Assembly: GCF_014526325.1 (NCBI RefSeq)
Contig: NZ_JACNMJ010000001.1
Span: 496,001 to 560,000 of the forward strand
DNA from: Psychroserpens algicola
GTDB lineage: Bacteria; Bacteroidota; Bacteroidia; Flavobacteriales; Flavobacteriaceae
Direction of reading: 5' to 3'
Length of the DNA: 64,000 bases
Shown here: piece after piece, positions 1 to 8,344 of the stretch
Layout: each line of letters starts with the position of its first letter
Position numbering within the stretch: the first letter of the stretch is position 1
Notes under the pieces: model-generated
Seen by the model: only the letters and a program-made list of their open reading frames with translations
Database searches by the model: none
Told to the model about the DNA's origin: nothing
Position numbers and translations under genes: made by a program

Positions 1-104
1 GCATCACTAGAAATTAAAGACTTAAGGCCATGAGCTCCAAAAGCACCAAGAACAATTGCAACAACTCCTAAAATACAAGCTGTAATCAGAATTTTTTTGT
101 TCAT
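1..104 (-). CDS. DUF423 family membrane protein (partial, N-terminus only)
   Basis: The first 34 codons of a gene that runs off the left edge. The translation begins MNKKILITACILGVVAIVLG and continues with GAFGAHGLKS, the N-terminal hydrophobic helix and Gly/Ala/His motif typical of the DUF423 (YgdD-like) small inner-membrane proteins, whose function is not established. The start ATG is read on the minus strand at 104. It is divergent from the saccharopine dehydrogenase-like gene, with a 149-bp intergenic region between them. The family assignment rests only on this N-terminal segment. Confidence 0.7.
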   Translation of the reverse strand, partial: MNKKILITACILGVVAIVLGAFGAHGLKSLISSD

Positions 105-253
105 ATATAAATTGAATTTAGGTTTTTATAACCCATTGTATTTAGTAAATTCGTCTAAAATTGCTTTGAAGTGGTTTAAAACTTAATAGGTAACTTTAGC
201 TATATTTTGAACTTCAAAGATTTTAATAACAAAATTACTCAACTCAAACCATT

Positions 254-1618
254 ATGCGAAAGATTTTAGTCATAGGTTCTGGAAAATCTACATCCTACCT
301 TATAAAATATTTACTAGAAAAATCTACTGAAGAAGAACTTCATATTATTGTAGGTGACATTAATATACAAAATGCAAAAAAATTAATTGGCGAACACGAA
401 AATGCCAATGCGATTACCTTAGATGTTTTTAATAAGTCCTCTCGTCAAGCTGCAATTGAAAATGCCGATATTGTGGTTTCTATGCTTCCTGCCAGATACC
501 ATATAGAAGTTGCGAAAGACTGTATCATGTTTGGAAAAAATATGGTTACAGCATCTTATGTTAGTGATGATATGCAAAAACTCAATAAAGCAGTAACTGA
601 AAAAGGACTGGTCTTTATGAACGAAATAGGTGTTGATCCTGGTATTGATCATATGAGTGCCATCAAAGTGATTGACAGTATTAGAAGTAAAGGAGGAAAA
701 ATGATTTTATTTGAATCGTTTACTGGTGGATTGGTAGCACCTGAAAGCGATAATAATCTATGGAATTACAAATTTACCTGGAACCCAAGAAATGTTGTTA
801 TTGCAGGACAAGGTAGTGCTGCTAAGTTTTTACAGGAAGGATCCTATAAATACATCCCTTATAATAGATTGTTCAGGAGAACAGAATTTTTAGAAATTGA
901 TGGTTTTGGTCGTTTTGAAGCTTATGCCAACAGAGATTCGCTTAAATATCAATCGGTTTACGGATTAGATTCCATTAAAACTTTATATCGTGGTACGATG
1001 CGTCGTGTTGGTTTTAGTCGTGCGTGGAATATGTTTGTTCAATTAGGAATGACAGATGACAGTTATACCATTGATGATAGTGAAAATATGAGCTATCGCG
1101 ATTTTGTAAATGCTTTTTTACCCTATAGCCATACAGATTCCGTAGAATTAAAGTTTAGACATGCGCTCAAAATTGATCAAGATGATATTGTATGGGACAA
1201 ATTAGAAGAAATTGACATTTTTAGTAAGACAAAAATGGTAGAACTTAAAAAAGCAACACCTGCACAAATACTTCAGAAAATTCTAATGGATAGCTGGACA
1301 CTTCAAGAAGATGATAAAGACATGATTGTTATGTATCATAAGTTTGGGTATGAACTCAACGGTGAACAACACCAAATAGATTCGACAATGGTAACTATTG
1401 GAGAAGACCAAACTTATACAGCTATGGCAAAAACTGTAGGACTACCTGTAGCTATTGCGACATTAGCTATTTTAAATGAAAAAATCACAACACCTGGTGT
1501 ACAAATTCCTATTACCAAAGAAGTTTATGAACCCATTTTGAATGAATTAGAAGATTTCGGAATTCAATTTTCAGAAAAAGAAGTTCCTTATTTAGGTTAT
1601 AATCCATTAAACGTCTAG
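254..1618 (+). CDS. Saccharopine dehydrogenase-like oxidoreductase
   Basis: A 454-residue NAD(P)-dependent oxidoreductase of the saccharopine dehydrogenase/reductase family, the enzymes that form or cleave saccharopine in lysine metabolism. An N-terminal Rossmann fold is visible: strand ILVIG, then the nucleotide loop GSGKS (residues 8-12), and an acidic residue after the second strand (GDIN, about 34-37). The conserved NEIGVDPGIDH segment lies at 123-133, followed by the FTGGLVAPE region of the catalytic domain. Length fits the single-function enzyme rather than the bifunctional eukaryotic AASS. It is followed after 11 bases by an Lrp/AsnC regulator, which suggests amino-acid-responsive control. 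The exact reaction in this organism (lysine breakdown or another amino-acid conversion) cannot be told from sequence alone. Confidence 0.85.
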   Translation: MRKILVIGSGKSTSYLIKYLLEKSTEEELHIIVGDINIQNAKKLIGEHENANAITLDVFNKSSRQAAIENADIVVSMLPARYHIEVAKDCIMFGKNMVTASYVSDDMQKLNKAVTEKGLVFMNEIGVDPGIDHMSAIKVIDSIRSKGGKMILFESFTGGLVAPESDNNLWNYKFTWNPRNVVIAGQGSAAKFLQEGSYKYIPYNRLFRRTEFLEIDGFGRFEAYANRDSLKYQSVYGLDSIKTLYRGTMRRVGFSRAWNMFVQLGMTDDSYTIDDSENMSYRDFVNAFLPYSHTDSVELKFRHALKIDQDDIVWDKLEEIDIFSKTKMVELKKATPAQILQKILMDSWTLQEDDKDMIVMYHKFGYELNGEQHQIDSTMVTIGEDQTYTAMAKTVGLPVAIATLAILNEKITTPGVQIPITKEVYEPILNELEDFGIQFSEKEVPYLGYNPLNV

Positions 1619-1629
1619 ATAACTTGCCT

Positions 1630-2100
1630 ATGAAGATGGTTAATCAAAATATTCAAATTGATGGTATTGATAAAAAAATACTGAGAGCATTGATGTCTGA
1701 TGCTAGAACACCTATTTTAGAAATTGCGAGACATGTAGGTATTTCGGGTGCTGCTATACATCAAAGACTTCGGAAATTGGAAAAATCGGGTTTAATTTCT
1801 GGTTCTAAATTTGTAATTAATCCTAAAGTTTTAGGCTATACAACGATGGCTTTTATTGGAATTTATTTAGATAAGGCAATCAGTAATCCTGAAGCTGTAA
1901 AACAGTTGCAAAAAATACCTGAAGTTTTAGAATGTCATTATACAACCGGAAACTGGAGTATCTTCATAAAAATTCTATGTAAGGATAATGAACATCTAAT
2001 GCATGTACTCAATCGCGATATACAGTCTATTACAGGTGTATCTAGAACAGAAACTTTCATTTCATTAGATCAGCAAATTGAACGTCAGATAAAAATTTAA
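1630..2100 (+). CDS. Lrp/AsnC family transcriptional regulator
   Basis: A 156-residue feast/famine regulator. The N-terminal winged helix-turn-helix occupies about residues 12-60 (DKKILRALMSDARTPILEIA, then recognition region SGAAIHQRLRKLEKSGLI). The C-terminal RAM/AsnC ligand domain follows (from about 65), with the family's GYTTMAFIGI strand and the ECHYTTGNWSIFIKI region that forms the effector pocket between dimers. I chose the ATG at 1630 over an in-frame TTG six bases upstream; an ATG at 1636 is also possible. It lies 11 bases after the saccharopine dehydrogenase-like gene and is probably co-transcribed, so it may regulate that gene in response to an amino acid. A strong terminator follows. 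Confidence 0.9.
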   Translation: MKMVNQNIQIDGIDKKILRALMSDARTPILEIARHVGISGAAIHQRLRKLEKSGLISGSKFVINPKVLGYTTMAFIGIYLDKAISNPEAVKQLQKIPEVLECHYTTGNWSIFIKILCKDNEHLMHVLNRDIQSITGVSRTETFISLDQQIERQIKI

Positions 2101-2110
2101 AACCAATAAA

Positions 2111-2141
2111 AAAAGCAACCTTTGAGGTTGCTTTTTTTTTT
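2111..2141. terminator. Bidirectional intrinsic terminator after lrp
   Basis: Ten-base arms AAAAGCAACC and GGTTGCTTTT (2111-2120 and 2126-2135) close a five-base loop and are followed by a run of T to 2141. The 5' A-run means it can also stop transcripts from the minus-strand gene ending at 2161. Confidence 0.9.
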
Positions 2142-2160
2142 GTAATAATTTCAAGGGTAT

Positions 2161-3168
2161 TTATTGAATAATAATCTTTTTTACTGTGGAAGCTGTATCC
2201 GAAGAGATTGTTACAAAATAGAGTCCTGATGACACTACATCACTTAAATCTAGTTCTTTATCCTGAGTAACACCATTTAAATTAAACGATTGGATGGTTC
2301 TACCATTAATATCTGTTAGTATTGCTGTTTCTAATGCAATACCAGAGTTTTTAATGGTTACTATACCATTAGAAGGGTTAGGCGAAATGAATATCGAATT
2401 CCCTAAATCAAACTCATCAACTGATAGCGCCAATATGGTAAACTTTTCAGGCATACCAGCAACCAGTCCATTATATGGAGCATCAGTTATAGCATTGACT
2501 CCAACGAAATTTGCTGGATCTGTAACCGCTATTTTAGCATCTGCTACTGTTGCAAATGTATAACCTCCTGTATATACTGCATTATCCCATTCTTGAGAAG
2601 GTGCTGGACCAGAACCTACAGCCACAGCCGTTCTTGGCAAACCAGTATCTATTAAGCCTGTGAATAAATTAGTTTCTGTTGTACTTACACTATCATCACC
2701 CGAAAATGTTGTTGAAGAACCGCTTAACATAAAAATAAAATTTGGACTAGAAGGCGTTCCTTGTAAAACAGTAATGTGATCACCTCCAGTTGAAAGCGCC
2801 ATACCAGTTGTTCCTGTAATTACTGCATCTCCTGCAAAATCAACAAAATCAACTCCAGGCAGACTATCATCATAAGTAACTATTTCTCCTGCTAATAGTC
2901 CTGATGCAGGAACAGTATATACAATTGCACCTTCTCCGCAACCAGCTGGATCAAAAGTACCAGCAGGTACTGCTCCACAATCTGTAAAAATAATTTCAGT
3001 TCCAGCGTCTAAATCTACAAATGTCGCAAAGGCAAAAGAATCTGGTGTATCAGCCTGATACCAGATTATAGCAATATCGCCTGGCAACAATACTGTTTGG
3101 GCTTGAGTGTGTTGGATGCTCAATATTGAGCTCATTAAAAATGTCAATAAAAGTAATTTTGTTTTCAT
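2161..3168 (-). CDS. Secreted protein with T9SS type A sorting tail (LTD-like body)
   Basis: A 335-residue exported protein. It has a Sec signal peptide (MKTKLLLLTFLMSS, cleavage probably after QAQ near residue 23) and a C-terminal T9SS sorting domain of about 80 residues, recognisable by SPNPSNGIVTIKN, TDINGRTIQSF, SSGLYFVTI and the terminal KKIIIQ. The body starts with LLPGDIAIIWYQADTPDSFA and AGTEIIFTDCG, resembling surface proteins in which this region forms a lamin-tail-like beta sandwich; I cannot name a function. Its signal peptide and tail nearly match those of the next gene upstream (3349-4326), while the middles are unrelated. It is probably carried across the outer membrane and anchored or released at the cell surface. 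Confidence 0.85.
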   Translation of the reverse strand: MKTKLLLLTFLMSSILSIQHTQAQTVLLPGDIAIIWYQADTPDSFAFATFVDLDAGTEIIFTDCGAVPAGTFDPAGCGEGAIVYTVPASGLLAGEIVTYDDSLPGVDFVDFAGDAVITGTTGMALSTGGDHITVLQGTPSSPNFIFMLSGSSTTFSGDDSVSTTETNLFTGLIDTGLPRTAVAVGSGPAPSQEWDNAVYTGGYTFATVADAKIAVTDPANFVGVNAITDAPYNGLVAGMPEKFTILALSVDEFDLGNSIFISPNPSNGIVTIKNSGIALETAILTDINGRTIQSFNLNGVTQDKELDLSDVVSSGLYFVTISSDTASTVKKIIIQ

Positions 3169-3309
3169 AATAGCTAAGTGTTTTGGATTAATTAATTAAA
3201 TGTATTGATTAACAGATGAATACAACTATTATTCAATGTGTTTTCTATGAATTACTTAATTTAACGATAATGAACCCCTCAAAAGACTTAAAGCTCAGAC
3301 AGCAATAAG

Positions 3310-3343
3310 AAAAAAGCAACTTAGGTAAGTAAGTTGCTTTTTT
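3310..3343 (-). terminator. Terminator for the T9SS gene at 3349-4326
   Basis: Perfect 14-bp inverted repeat (3310-3323 with 3330-3343, core GCAACTTA/TAAGTTGC) with six A/T pairs at the open end, six bases beyond the minus-strand stop codon at 3349. It lies between the two T9SS genes, so the upstream gene probably has its own transcript. Confidence 0.85.
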
Positions 3344-3348
3344 AAATA

Positions 3349-4326
3349 TTATTCAATAATAATCTTTTTAACGACAGATCCATTTTCAGAAGAAATCGTC
3401 ATGAAGTATAATCCTGATGATACTACCGAAGTTAAATCAAGTGTTTTATCTAATGCCGACCCATTTAAATCATACGACTTAATTGCTCGACCATTTATAT
3501 CTGTAATTACAGCAGTATGTAATGCAATACCCGAATTTTTAATGGTTACAATACCTTGCGATGGATTTGGAACTATTGAAATAGAATTCTCCAAATCAAG
3601 AGATGGTGTTGACAATGTCATACCTGCTGTAAAAGAAATGGCATCAAGTCCTAACTCTTCGGCTGCAGAGTTTGATGAAAACTCAATAACTAATTGCGCT
3701 TTACATCCAGCATATGCTGTTAAATCAGCATTTAAAGTATTCCAGGTATCTTCAATACCAAGGTCATCTATATCAAGTCCAAGAGTATCAATTAACGTTA
3801 ATGTAGGACTTGCACAGTCTGTAAATTGAATGGTTACTCTTAAAAAATCTTCTGCTTCCCAACTTGTAGCTTCTAACACATATTGCATGCTAAACTGAGG
3901 ATTTGTTGTTCCTGCTAAATCTACAATATCAAAAGTCATTGTAATATCTCCATCAGGATCTTCCATAAAAAACCCTTGACTGCCTTCTGGTGGTGATAAT
4001 GCAATTTCAGTATTGAAAAAAGCACTAGTTCCAACACCAAAAAAATCTCCATCACTAAATCCAGATGGTCCATTAGGAGATGTAGGATCTAGAGTAATAG
4101 AATACCCTAGAGTTGCTCCCGACGACGGCTCTGTAACATAAATTAAACCGCAAGGCGCATTGTAATTGGCAAGTGTATGAATTGTAGTGGTATCAAAATC
4201 AAAATATTGACAAGAACCGCCTGATGCATTAAATGTTACGCCTGGTGTATTCTCAAAGCCATTTCCCACTTGCGCAAAAATAATTGTAGGTAATAAGAAA
4301 GTTAGTAAAAGTAGTTTTGTTTTCAT
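3349..4326 (-). CDS. Secreted protein with T9SS type A sorting tail
   Basis: A 325-residue exported protein. Signal peptide MKTKLLLLTFLLPTIIFAQ (cleavage near residue 19); C-terminal sorting domain with VPNPSQGIVTIKN, TDINGRAIKSYDL, SSGLYFMTI and terminal KKIIIE. The central part is acidic and aromatic, with a beta-rich pattern (FLRVTIQFTDCASPTLTLID, AQLVIEFSSNSAAEELGLDA) resembling jelly-roll or carbohydrate-binding-like modules, but no catalytic motif is visible. The first 11 residues are identical to those of the neighbour at 2161-3168, and the tails are close copies. A strong terminator separates the two. Function unknown; surface or secreted location is inferred from the sorting tail. 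Confidence 0.85.
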   Translation of the reverse strand: MKTKLLLLTFLLPTIIFAQVGNGFENTPGVTFNASGGSCQYFDFDTTTIHTLANYNAPCGLIYVTEPSSGATLGYSITLDPTSPNGPSGFSDGDFFGVGTSAFFNTEIALSPPEGSQGFFMEDPDGDITMTFDIVDLAGTTNPQFSMQYVLEATSWEAEDFLRVTIQFTDCASPTLTLIDTLGLDIDDLGIEDTWNTLNADLTAYAGCKAQLVIEFSSNSAAEELGLDAISFTAGMTLSTPSLDLENSISIVPNPSQGIVTIKNSGIALHTAVITDINGRAIKSYDLNGSALDKTLDLTSVVSSGLYFMTISSENGSVVKKIIIE

Positions 4327-4416
4327 AATAATTCTTTTTTTAGATTAAGAAGCCTAAAGTACTGTAAATAAATACAATACTTTAGGGATTCTTTTAAAAT
4401 TCGATGAATGACGCCT

Positions 4417-4968
4417 TTAGCTTCTTGGTGGATAAAGACCTTCCATACAAATGATATAATAGGTCCCTAAAAATGGGTTTTGAATATCAAATGGTTGGTT
4501 TCCTCCTTGTAATCCTGTATTTCCAGAAACTGATCCTCCTCCAAATGTAGCATCATTAGCTGCCGAGTTGTAAGGGGTTCCAGATCCTGCAATACCGATA
4601 TTGCGTCCTGATGGCTCATTATTATCACCATCATCTTCGTTACATGATAATGTAGCTGTTAATGTACTTCCATCATGACTATGAGAAGGTAACTGTCCTG
4701 TAGTAAGTGTTACTTGTTCACGACCTGCTCTTTCTCCTAAAGTAACAGGCTGAAGTCCTGGTCCATTACCAGGATGCTTTGGCACACGTCCTCTTAAATC
4801 TGGTAAGGCAAAAGTTGTTCTACCATCACCTCCATAAGTTGTTCCTAAAATTGAAAATAAAGCCGAATAGTTTGAAATTGGCAATAACTGACCGCTACAA
4901 AACGCCCAACCTCTTGGAGCAAAATTACCTCCAAACATCATTACTGTTCCTATATATGCATCATCCAT
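4417..4968 (-). CDS. Tail-collar domain (MdpB-like) protein, copy 1
   Basis: A 183-residue protein of the phage tail collar / microcystin-dependent protein family. The N-terminus (GTVMMFGGNFAPRGWAFCSG, QLLPISNYSALFSILGTTYG, GDGRTTFALPDLRGRVP) is the classic collar domain. The middle has the SHSHDGS motif, and the C-terminus ends FLGTYYIICMEGLYPPRS. No signal peptide is present. Homologues occur in phage tail fibres and as free-standing bacterial proteins of unclear role. There are no other phage genes around it, so this is not a prophage remnant by context. It is a tandem duplicate of the gene at 5019-5567: the stretch from CNEDDGDN to VSGNTG is nearly identical in both, while the flanks have diverged. 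Confidence 0.85.
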   Translation of the reverse strand: MDDAYIGTVMMFGGNFAPRGWAFCSGQLLPISNYSALFSILGTTYGGDGRTTFALPDLRGRVPKHPGNGPGLQPVTLGERAGREQVTLTTGQLPSHSHDGSTLTATLSCNEDDGDNNEPSGRNIGIAGSGTPYNSAANDATFGGGSVSGNTGLQGGNQPFDIQNPFLGTYYIICMEGLYPPRS

Positions 4969-5018
4969 AATATTATATTTTTTAAGTTGATTATTAATTA
5001 ATTTAAATTGATTTTAAT

Positions 5019-5567
5019 TTAGCTTCTCGGAGGAAAAACACCTTGAAGTGCAATAATGTAATTGATTCCTAAGAAAGGGTTTTGTATGTCTACAGACTGA
5101 CCATTACCTTGTGGACCTGTATTACCAGAGACCGTACCTCCGCCAAACGTAGCATCATTGGCTGCCGAGTTATATGGTGTTCCAGATCCTGCAATACCGA
5201 TGTTTCGTCCTGAAGGCTCATCGTTGTCTCCATCATCTTCATTACAAGATAACGTAAGGCTTAAGCTACTTCCATCATGACTGTGCGATGGCATATTGGC
5301 TACAGTTATAAGCGTTTCTTCTTTACCGCCTTTTTCACCCCAAGTTACTGCTTGAAGCCCTGCACCATCTCCAACACCTTTTGGAGTTCTACCTCTTAAA
5401 TCTGGCAAAGCAAATGTAGTTCTACCATCTCCTCCATAAGTTGTTCCTATTAAAGAAAACAATGCCTGATTCTGGGAGATTGGCAATAATTGTCCGTTGC
5501 AAAACGCCCAACCTCTGGGGGCAAAATTGCCAGCAAACATGATAATTTGTGCAATAAATGGATTCAT
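5019..5567 (-). CDS. Tail-collar domain (MdpB-like) protein, copy 2
   Basis: A 182-residue paralogue of the gene immediately downstream, separated from it by 50 bases and in the same direction, so probably the first gene of a two-gene unit. The same blocks are visible: FIAQIIMFAGNFAPRGWAFC, PDLRGRTPKGVGDG, MPSHSHDGS, PSGRNIGIAGSGTPYNSAAN, and the end GVFPPRS. No signal peptide and no catalytic motif. Nucleotide differences between the copies are mostly synonymous within the shared central block, which indicates an old duplication under protein-level selection rather than a fresh copy. It is divergent from the sensory cassette starting at 5756, with a 188-bp intergenic region. Function unknown. 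Confidence 0.85.
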   Translation of the reverse strand: MNPFIAQIIMFAGNFAPRGWAFCNGQLLPISQNQALFSLIGTTYGGDGRTTFALPDLRGRTPKGVGDGAGLQAVTWGEKGGKEETLITVANMPSHSHDGSSLSLTLSCNEDDGDNDEPSGRNIGIAGSGTPYNSAANDATFGGGTVSGNTGPQGNGQSVDIQNPFLGINYIIALQGVFPPRS

Positions 5568-5755
5568 AATAATCTGTTTTTTTATAATTGGTTAATAATT
5601 AGAAACAAATGTCTACTTAAACACTAAAGCATTTAAGCGCAAAACCACTATAAGTCAAAATCACGTAGAATTACCTGTTTTTAAAAACTAAGCCTGTTTT
5701 TAATTTCTATTTAATTAGCTTTAAGGATTATTAATCAACTTTAAATTTAAATATC

Positions 5756-6202
5756 ATGAAAGAAAGTTCGCTTACTGCTAAAAAAAACCCCATTGATATT
5801 AACGACGCAATTAACTACGCTAGAAATTGGAGAACAGCCCAGCCTAAAAATTGTAAAGCTTTTTTAATTCCTGCTGAAGATTTAATCGACACACTTGAAG
5901 AAATGGGCGTCATCGCAAAAGAAACTGATGGTCATTACTCCGTAAAAAATGTCAAAAACTCAGGTGTTAGAGCCTATATGGGAATTGATCCTAGCGAGCC
6001 TGATGGTGGTGGAGAAAAACTGTTACTTGTTGGTACAAGCATTGATTGTAATGGCAAACATAGAGACATCGTTCAAGGAGAAAAATCACCAGGATGTCCT
6101 TCAAATTTTGTTATGCCAAACCCAATAGGGAGTGGTGTATATGATTTAACAACACCATGTCCTAGCGAATGTGACACATTAAGCCCTTTGGAAAATGGTT
6201 AA
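5756..6202 (+). CDS. Conserved hypothetical protein upstream of a two-component cassette
   Basis: A 148-residue soluble protein with no signal peptide or membrane segment. It begins MKESSLTAKKNPIDINDAIN and contains YARNWRTAQPKNCKAFLIPA, a VKNSGVRAYMGIDPSEPDGG segment and a Cys-containing C-terminus (CNGKH, PGCPSN, TPCPSECDT). I recall similar proteins in other Flavobacteriaceae but know no assigned function. It stands 11 bases before a seven-helix membrane protein, then a histidine kinase and response regulator in the same direction, so it may be a signal, target or sensor component of that system. The four Cys in the last 40 residues could bind metal or form disulfides; this is only a guess. 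Confidence 0.7.
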   Translation: MKESSLTAKKNPIDINDAINYARNWRTAQPKNCKAFLIPAEDLIDTLEEMGVIAKETDGHYSVKNVKNSGVRAYMGIDPSEPDGGGEKLLLVGTSIDCNGKHRDIVQGEKSPGCPSNFVMPNPIGSGVYDLTTPCPSECDTLSPLENG

Positions 6203-6213
6203 AATATTAACTG

Positions 6214-6861
6214 ATGAATAAAATTGATGATTTTTTTGAATACCTAGGTGTTTTACTGCTTATCATTAATTCTTGCTTATACATTTGGAGCTACAGTGTT
6301 TTTAAAAACATTGTAGCTCTAAAATATTTTATAATTTATATTGTGAGTATATGTATCATTCAAGTTATAGGACATATTTATGCTCACAACCTACAAAATA
6401 ATTTACATCTATCACATTTTTATTTTATCATTCAATTCATATGTCTGTCTTTTTTTTACAAAACAATGTTCACGAAGATTCAGAAAAGAATGGTATACTA
6501 TTTATTAGGTGGTGTATTGATTATTCTGGTTATTCAATATTACAAAAACCCAGAATTGTATTTTCAATTTAATAGTTTAGAAATATTTATTACCAGTCTA
6601 CCCCTTATCATTTATTCAATTGTTCATATGTACAACTCATTGAATAAGTCTCCAGAATATATGTATATTAACGCTGGGATATTGATATACATTACGACAA
6701 GCACATTGATTTTTTTATTGGGTGTCTATTTATCCTCATTTAGAAATAATGATGCAGTAAAAAATATTTGGTTCATAAATAAGATACTTTATACAGTGTA
6801 TATGGTATTAATACTAATAGAATGGAAAATGAATTTTCGGCCAGTCAAGCAGAAATCATAG
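6214..6861 (+). CDS. Seven-helix integral membrane protein of unknown function
   Basis: A 215-residue, strongly hydrophobic protein with about seven predicted membrane helices (near residues 10-28, 35-55, 65-83, 92-108, 122-139, 150-172 and 184-203), separated by short Lys/Asn-rich loops. No transporter or enzyme signature is recognised. Its last 40 bases overlap the start of the histidine kinase gene, a tight arrangement that implies co-translation. The layout resembles a split receptor, with the membrane part encoded separately from the kinase, which has only one helix of its own. A sensory role is inferred from this context. Confidence 0.7.
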   Translation: MNKIDDFFEYLGVLLLIINSCLYIWSYSVFKNIVALKYFIIYIVSICIIQVIGHIYAHNLQNNLHLSHFYFIIQFICLSFFYKTMFTKIQKRMVYYLLGGVLIILVIQYYKNPELYFQFNSLEIFITSLPLIIYSIVHMYNSLNKSPEYMYINAGILIYITTSTLIFLLGVYLSSFRNNDAVKNIWFINKILYTVYMVLILIEWKMNFRPVKQKS

Positions 6862-7628
6862 GAGCGCTTGTTTATGGAATTATTTTTTTAGTCTTAGTTA
6901 CCTTAGGACTCATTCTGTTTTTCTATTACTCCAGAAGAAAAATTGTAGAAAAAGAAGTAGAAAAAATTAATATTAAACTCGATCATCAAAAAAAAATATT
7001 ACAAACAACGATTAAAGTTCAAGAGGAAGAACGTAATAGAATAGCTCAAGATTTACATGATGCCATTAGTTCAAAATTAAACGTGGTGAGTTTAACAACA
7101 AATGTTTTAATTGATGATGATTCTATAGCTGAAGAACATAAAGAAGCTTTGAATCACATTCTTGATATTACCACAAGAACCTTAGAAAGTTCGAGAAAAA
7201 TAGCGCACGAGTTAATGCCTCCTATTTTAGATAAATTTGGATTAAAAGTCGCACTCGAAGAATTATTTGATGAGTTTACATCAAATACAGATATTAAAAT
7301 AAAACATCATATTGAGTCATTAAACGACCTTGACAAGAGTAATGAACTACATGTATTTAGAATCGCTCAAGAACTCATAAGTAATGCTCTTGTGCATGGT
7401 AAAGCCAATCAATTAAAAATGGAGCTTAAAAAGGAGAAAGAGGGATTTGCTTTAGTTTTTAAAGATAACGGTGTTGGGTTTGATGTTAATGATATTAAAA
7501 AGAAATCCGGTATCGGATTACAAAATATAAAGAGTAGAGTTGCGATTTTAAATGGGCAGCTTTTTGTTGAGAGCTCGAAAAAAACAGGAAGTATATTTAC
7601 TATTAATTGTCACTCGTATGGATACTAA
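6822..7628 (+). CDS. Sensor histidine kinase (HisKA_3 / NarX-type)
   Basis: A 268-residue membrane kinase. It has one N-terminal helix (about residues 12-36), a charged coiled-coil linker (about 38-68), then the HisKA_3 dimerisation domain with the phospho-accepting His79 in EERNRIAQDLHD. The ATPase domain follows, with the N-box (ELISNALVHGKAN), the DNGVGF G1 motif and GIGLQNIKSRV. This class phosphorylates LuxR-type regulators, and one is encoded immediately downstream with an 11-base overlap. It lacks a periplasmic sensor domain, so input may come from the overlapping seven-helix protein. The start overlaps the previous gene by 40 bases; the ATG at 6822 is the first giving the full membrane helix. 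Confidence 0.9.
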   Translation: MENEFSASQAEIIGALVYGIIFLVLVTLGLILFFYYSRRKIVEKEVEKINIKLDHQKKILQTTIKVQEEERNRIAQDLHDAISSKLNVVSLTTNVLIDDDSIAEEHKEALNHILDITTRTLESSRKIAHELMPPILDKFGLKVALEELFDEFTSNTDIKIKHHIESLNDLDKSNELHVFRIAQELISNALVHGKANQLKMELKKEKEGFALVFKDNGVGFDVNDIKKKSGIGLQNIKSRVAILNGQLFVESSKKTGSIFTINCHSYGY

Positions 7629-8295
7629 AATAACATTAGCAATAGCAGATGATGAACTATTGTTTAGACAAGGGCTCATCTCTATTTTAAGTAAAGAAAA
7701 AAACTTAAACATTCTTTTTGATGCCGAAGATGGCAACCATCTTATGGATCAATTACGATCGGCAGCTGAAATTCCTGAGATTGTCATCACCGACTTAAAA
7801 ATGCCAGGACTCAATGGAGTGGAAACCACCAAACTTATTAGAAAAGAATTTCCAGATATTAAAATTATCGCACTAACCAGCTACTTTAGTAAACCGTTTA
7901 TTATCAATATGATTTCTATTGGAGCTGTTGCCTATTTGGCTAAAAACAGTACACCTAAACTGATGTTAACGACTATTAATGAGGTCGCAGATAAAGGCTT
8001 TTATTATGATGAACAGGTTATGAAATTTATTCATGAAGGTTTATTAAATAATAACGATCAAATTAAAAAATCTAATTTTGACACCACCTATTTCACCAAA
8101 CGTGAAAAAGAGGTTTTAGACCTTATTTGTAAGCAGTTTACCACCAATGAAATTGCCGAAAAACTGTTTATAAGTCCTAGAACAGTCGATGGACATCGCA
8201 ATAATTTACTCTTAAAAACTGAAGCTAAAAATCTTGCTGGCTTGGTTGTGTATGCGATTCAGAATAAACTTGTGAATTTAGAAGAACAATTTTAA
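7618..8295 (+). CDS. LuxR-family (NarL-type) response regulator
   Basis: A 225-residue response regulator. The receiver domain has the acidic pair in ADDE (residues 10-13), phospho-acceptor Asp59 (VITDLKMPG), the Thr of ALTSY and the Lys of AYLAKNS. The C-terminal LuxR-type helix-turn-helix reads FTKREKEVLDLICKQFTTNE, followed by IAEKLFISPRTVDGHRNNLL. An in-frame ATG lies 66 bases upstream inside the kinase gene, but the receiver fold starts at MDTKITLAIADDE, so I place the start at 7618, overlapping the kinase by 11 bases. It is the obvious partner of the upstream kinase. Its targets are unknown; the divergent collar genes are candidates by proximity only. Confidence 0.92.
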   Translation: MDTKITLAIADDELLFRQGLISILSKEKNLNILFDAEDGNHLMDQLRSAAEIPEIVITDLKMPGLNGVETTKLIRKEFPDIKIIALTSYFSKPFIINMISIGAVAYLAKNSTPKLMLTTINEVADKGFYYDEQVMKFIHEGLLNNNDQIKKSNFDTTYFTKREKEVLDLICKQFTTNEIAEKLFISPRTVDGHRNNLLLKTEAKNLAGLVVYAIQNKLVNLEEQF

Positions 8296-8302
8296 ACAAA
8301 AA

Positions 8303-8327
8303 AAGCATCCTTTTCAGAATGCTTTAA
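8303..8327 (+). terminator. Weak terminator after the response regulator
   Basis: Arms AAAGCAT and ATGCTTT around a loop of about nine bases, directly after the stop codon, with only a short T-rich tail. Weaker than the other terminators in the window. Confidence 0.4.
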
Positions 8328-8344
8328 TATCATATTTTTAAAAT

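Noticed and set aside
4417-5567. Tail-collar genes as remains of a prophage
   Set aside because: No capsid, terminase, integrase, lysis or other tail genes are near, and base composition matches the surroundings. Free-standing collar proteins are common in Bacteroidota.
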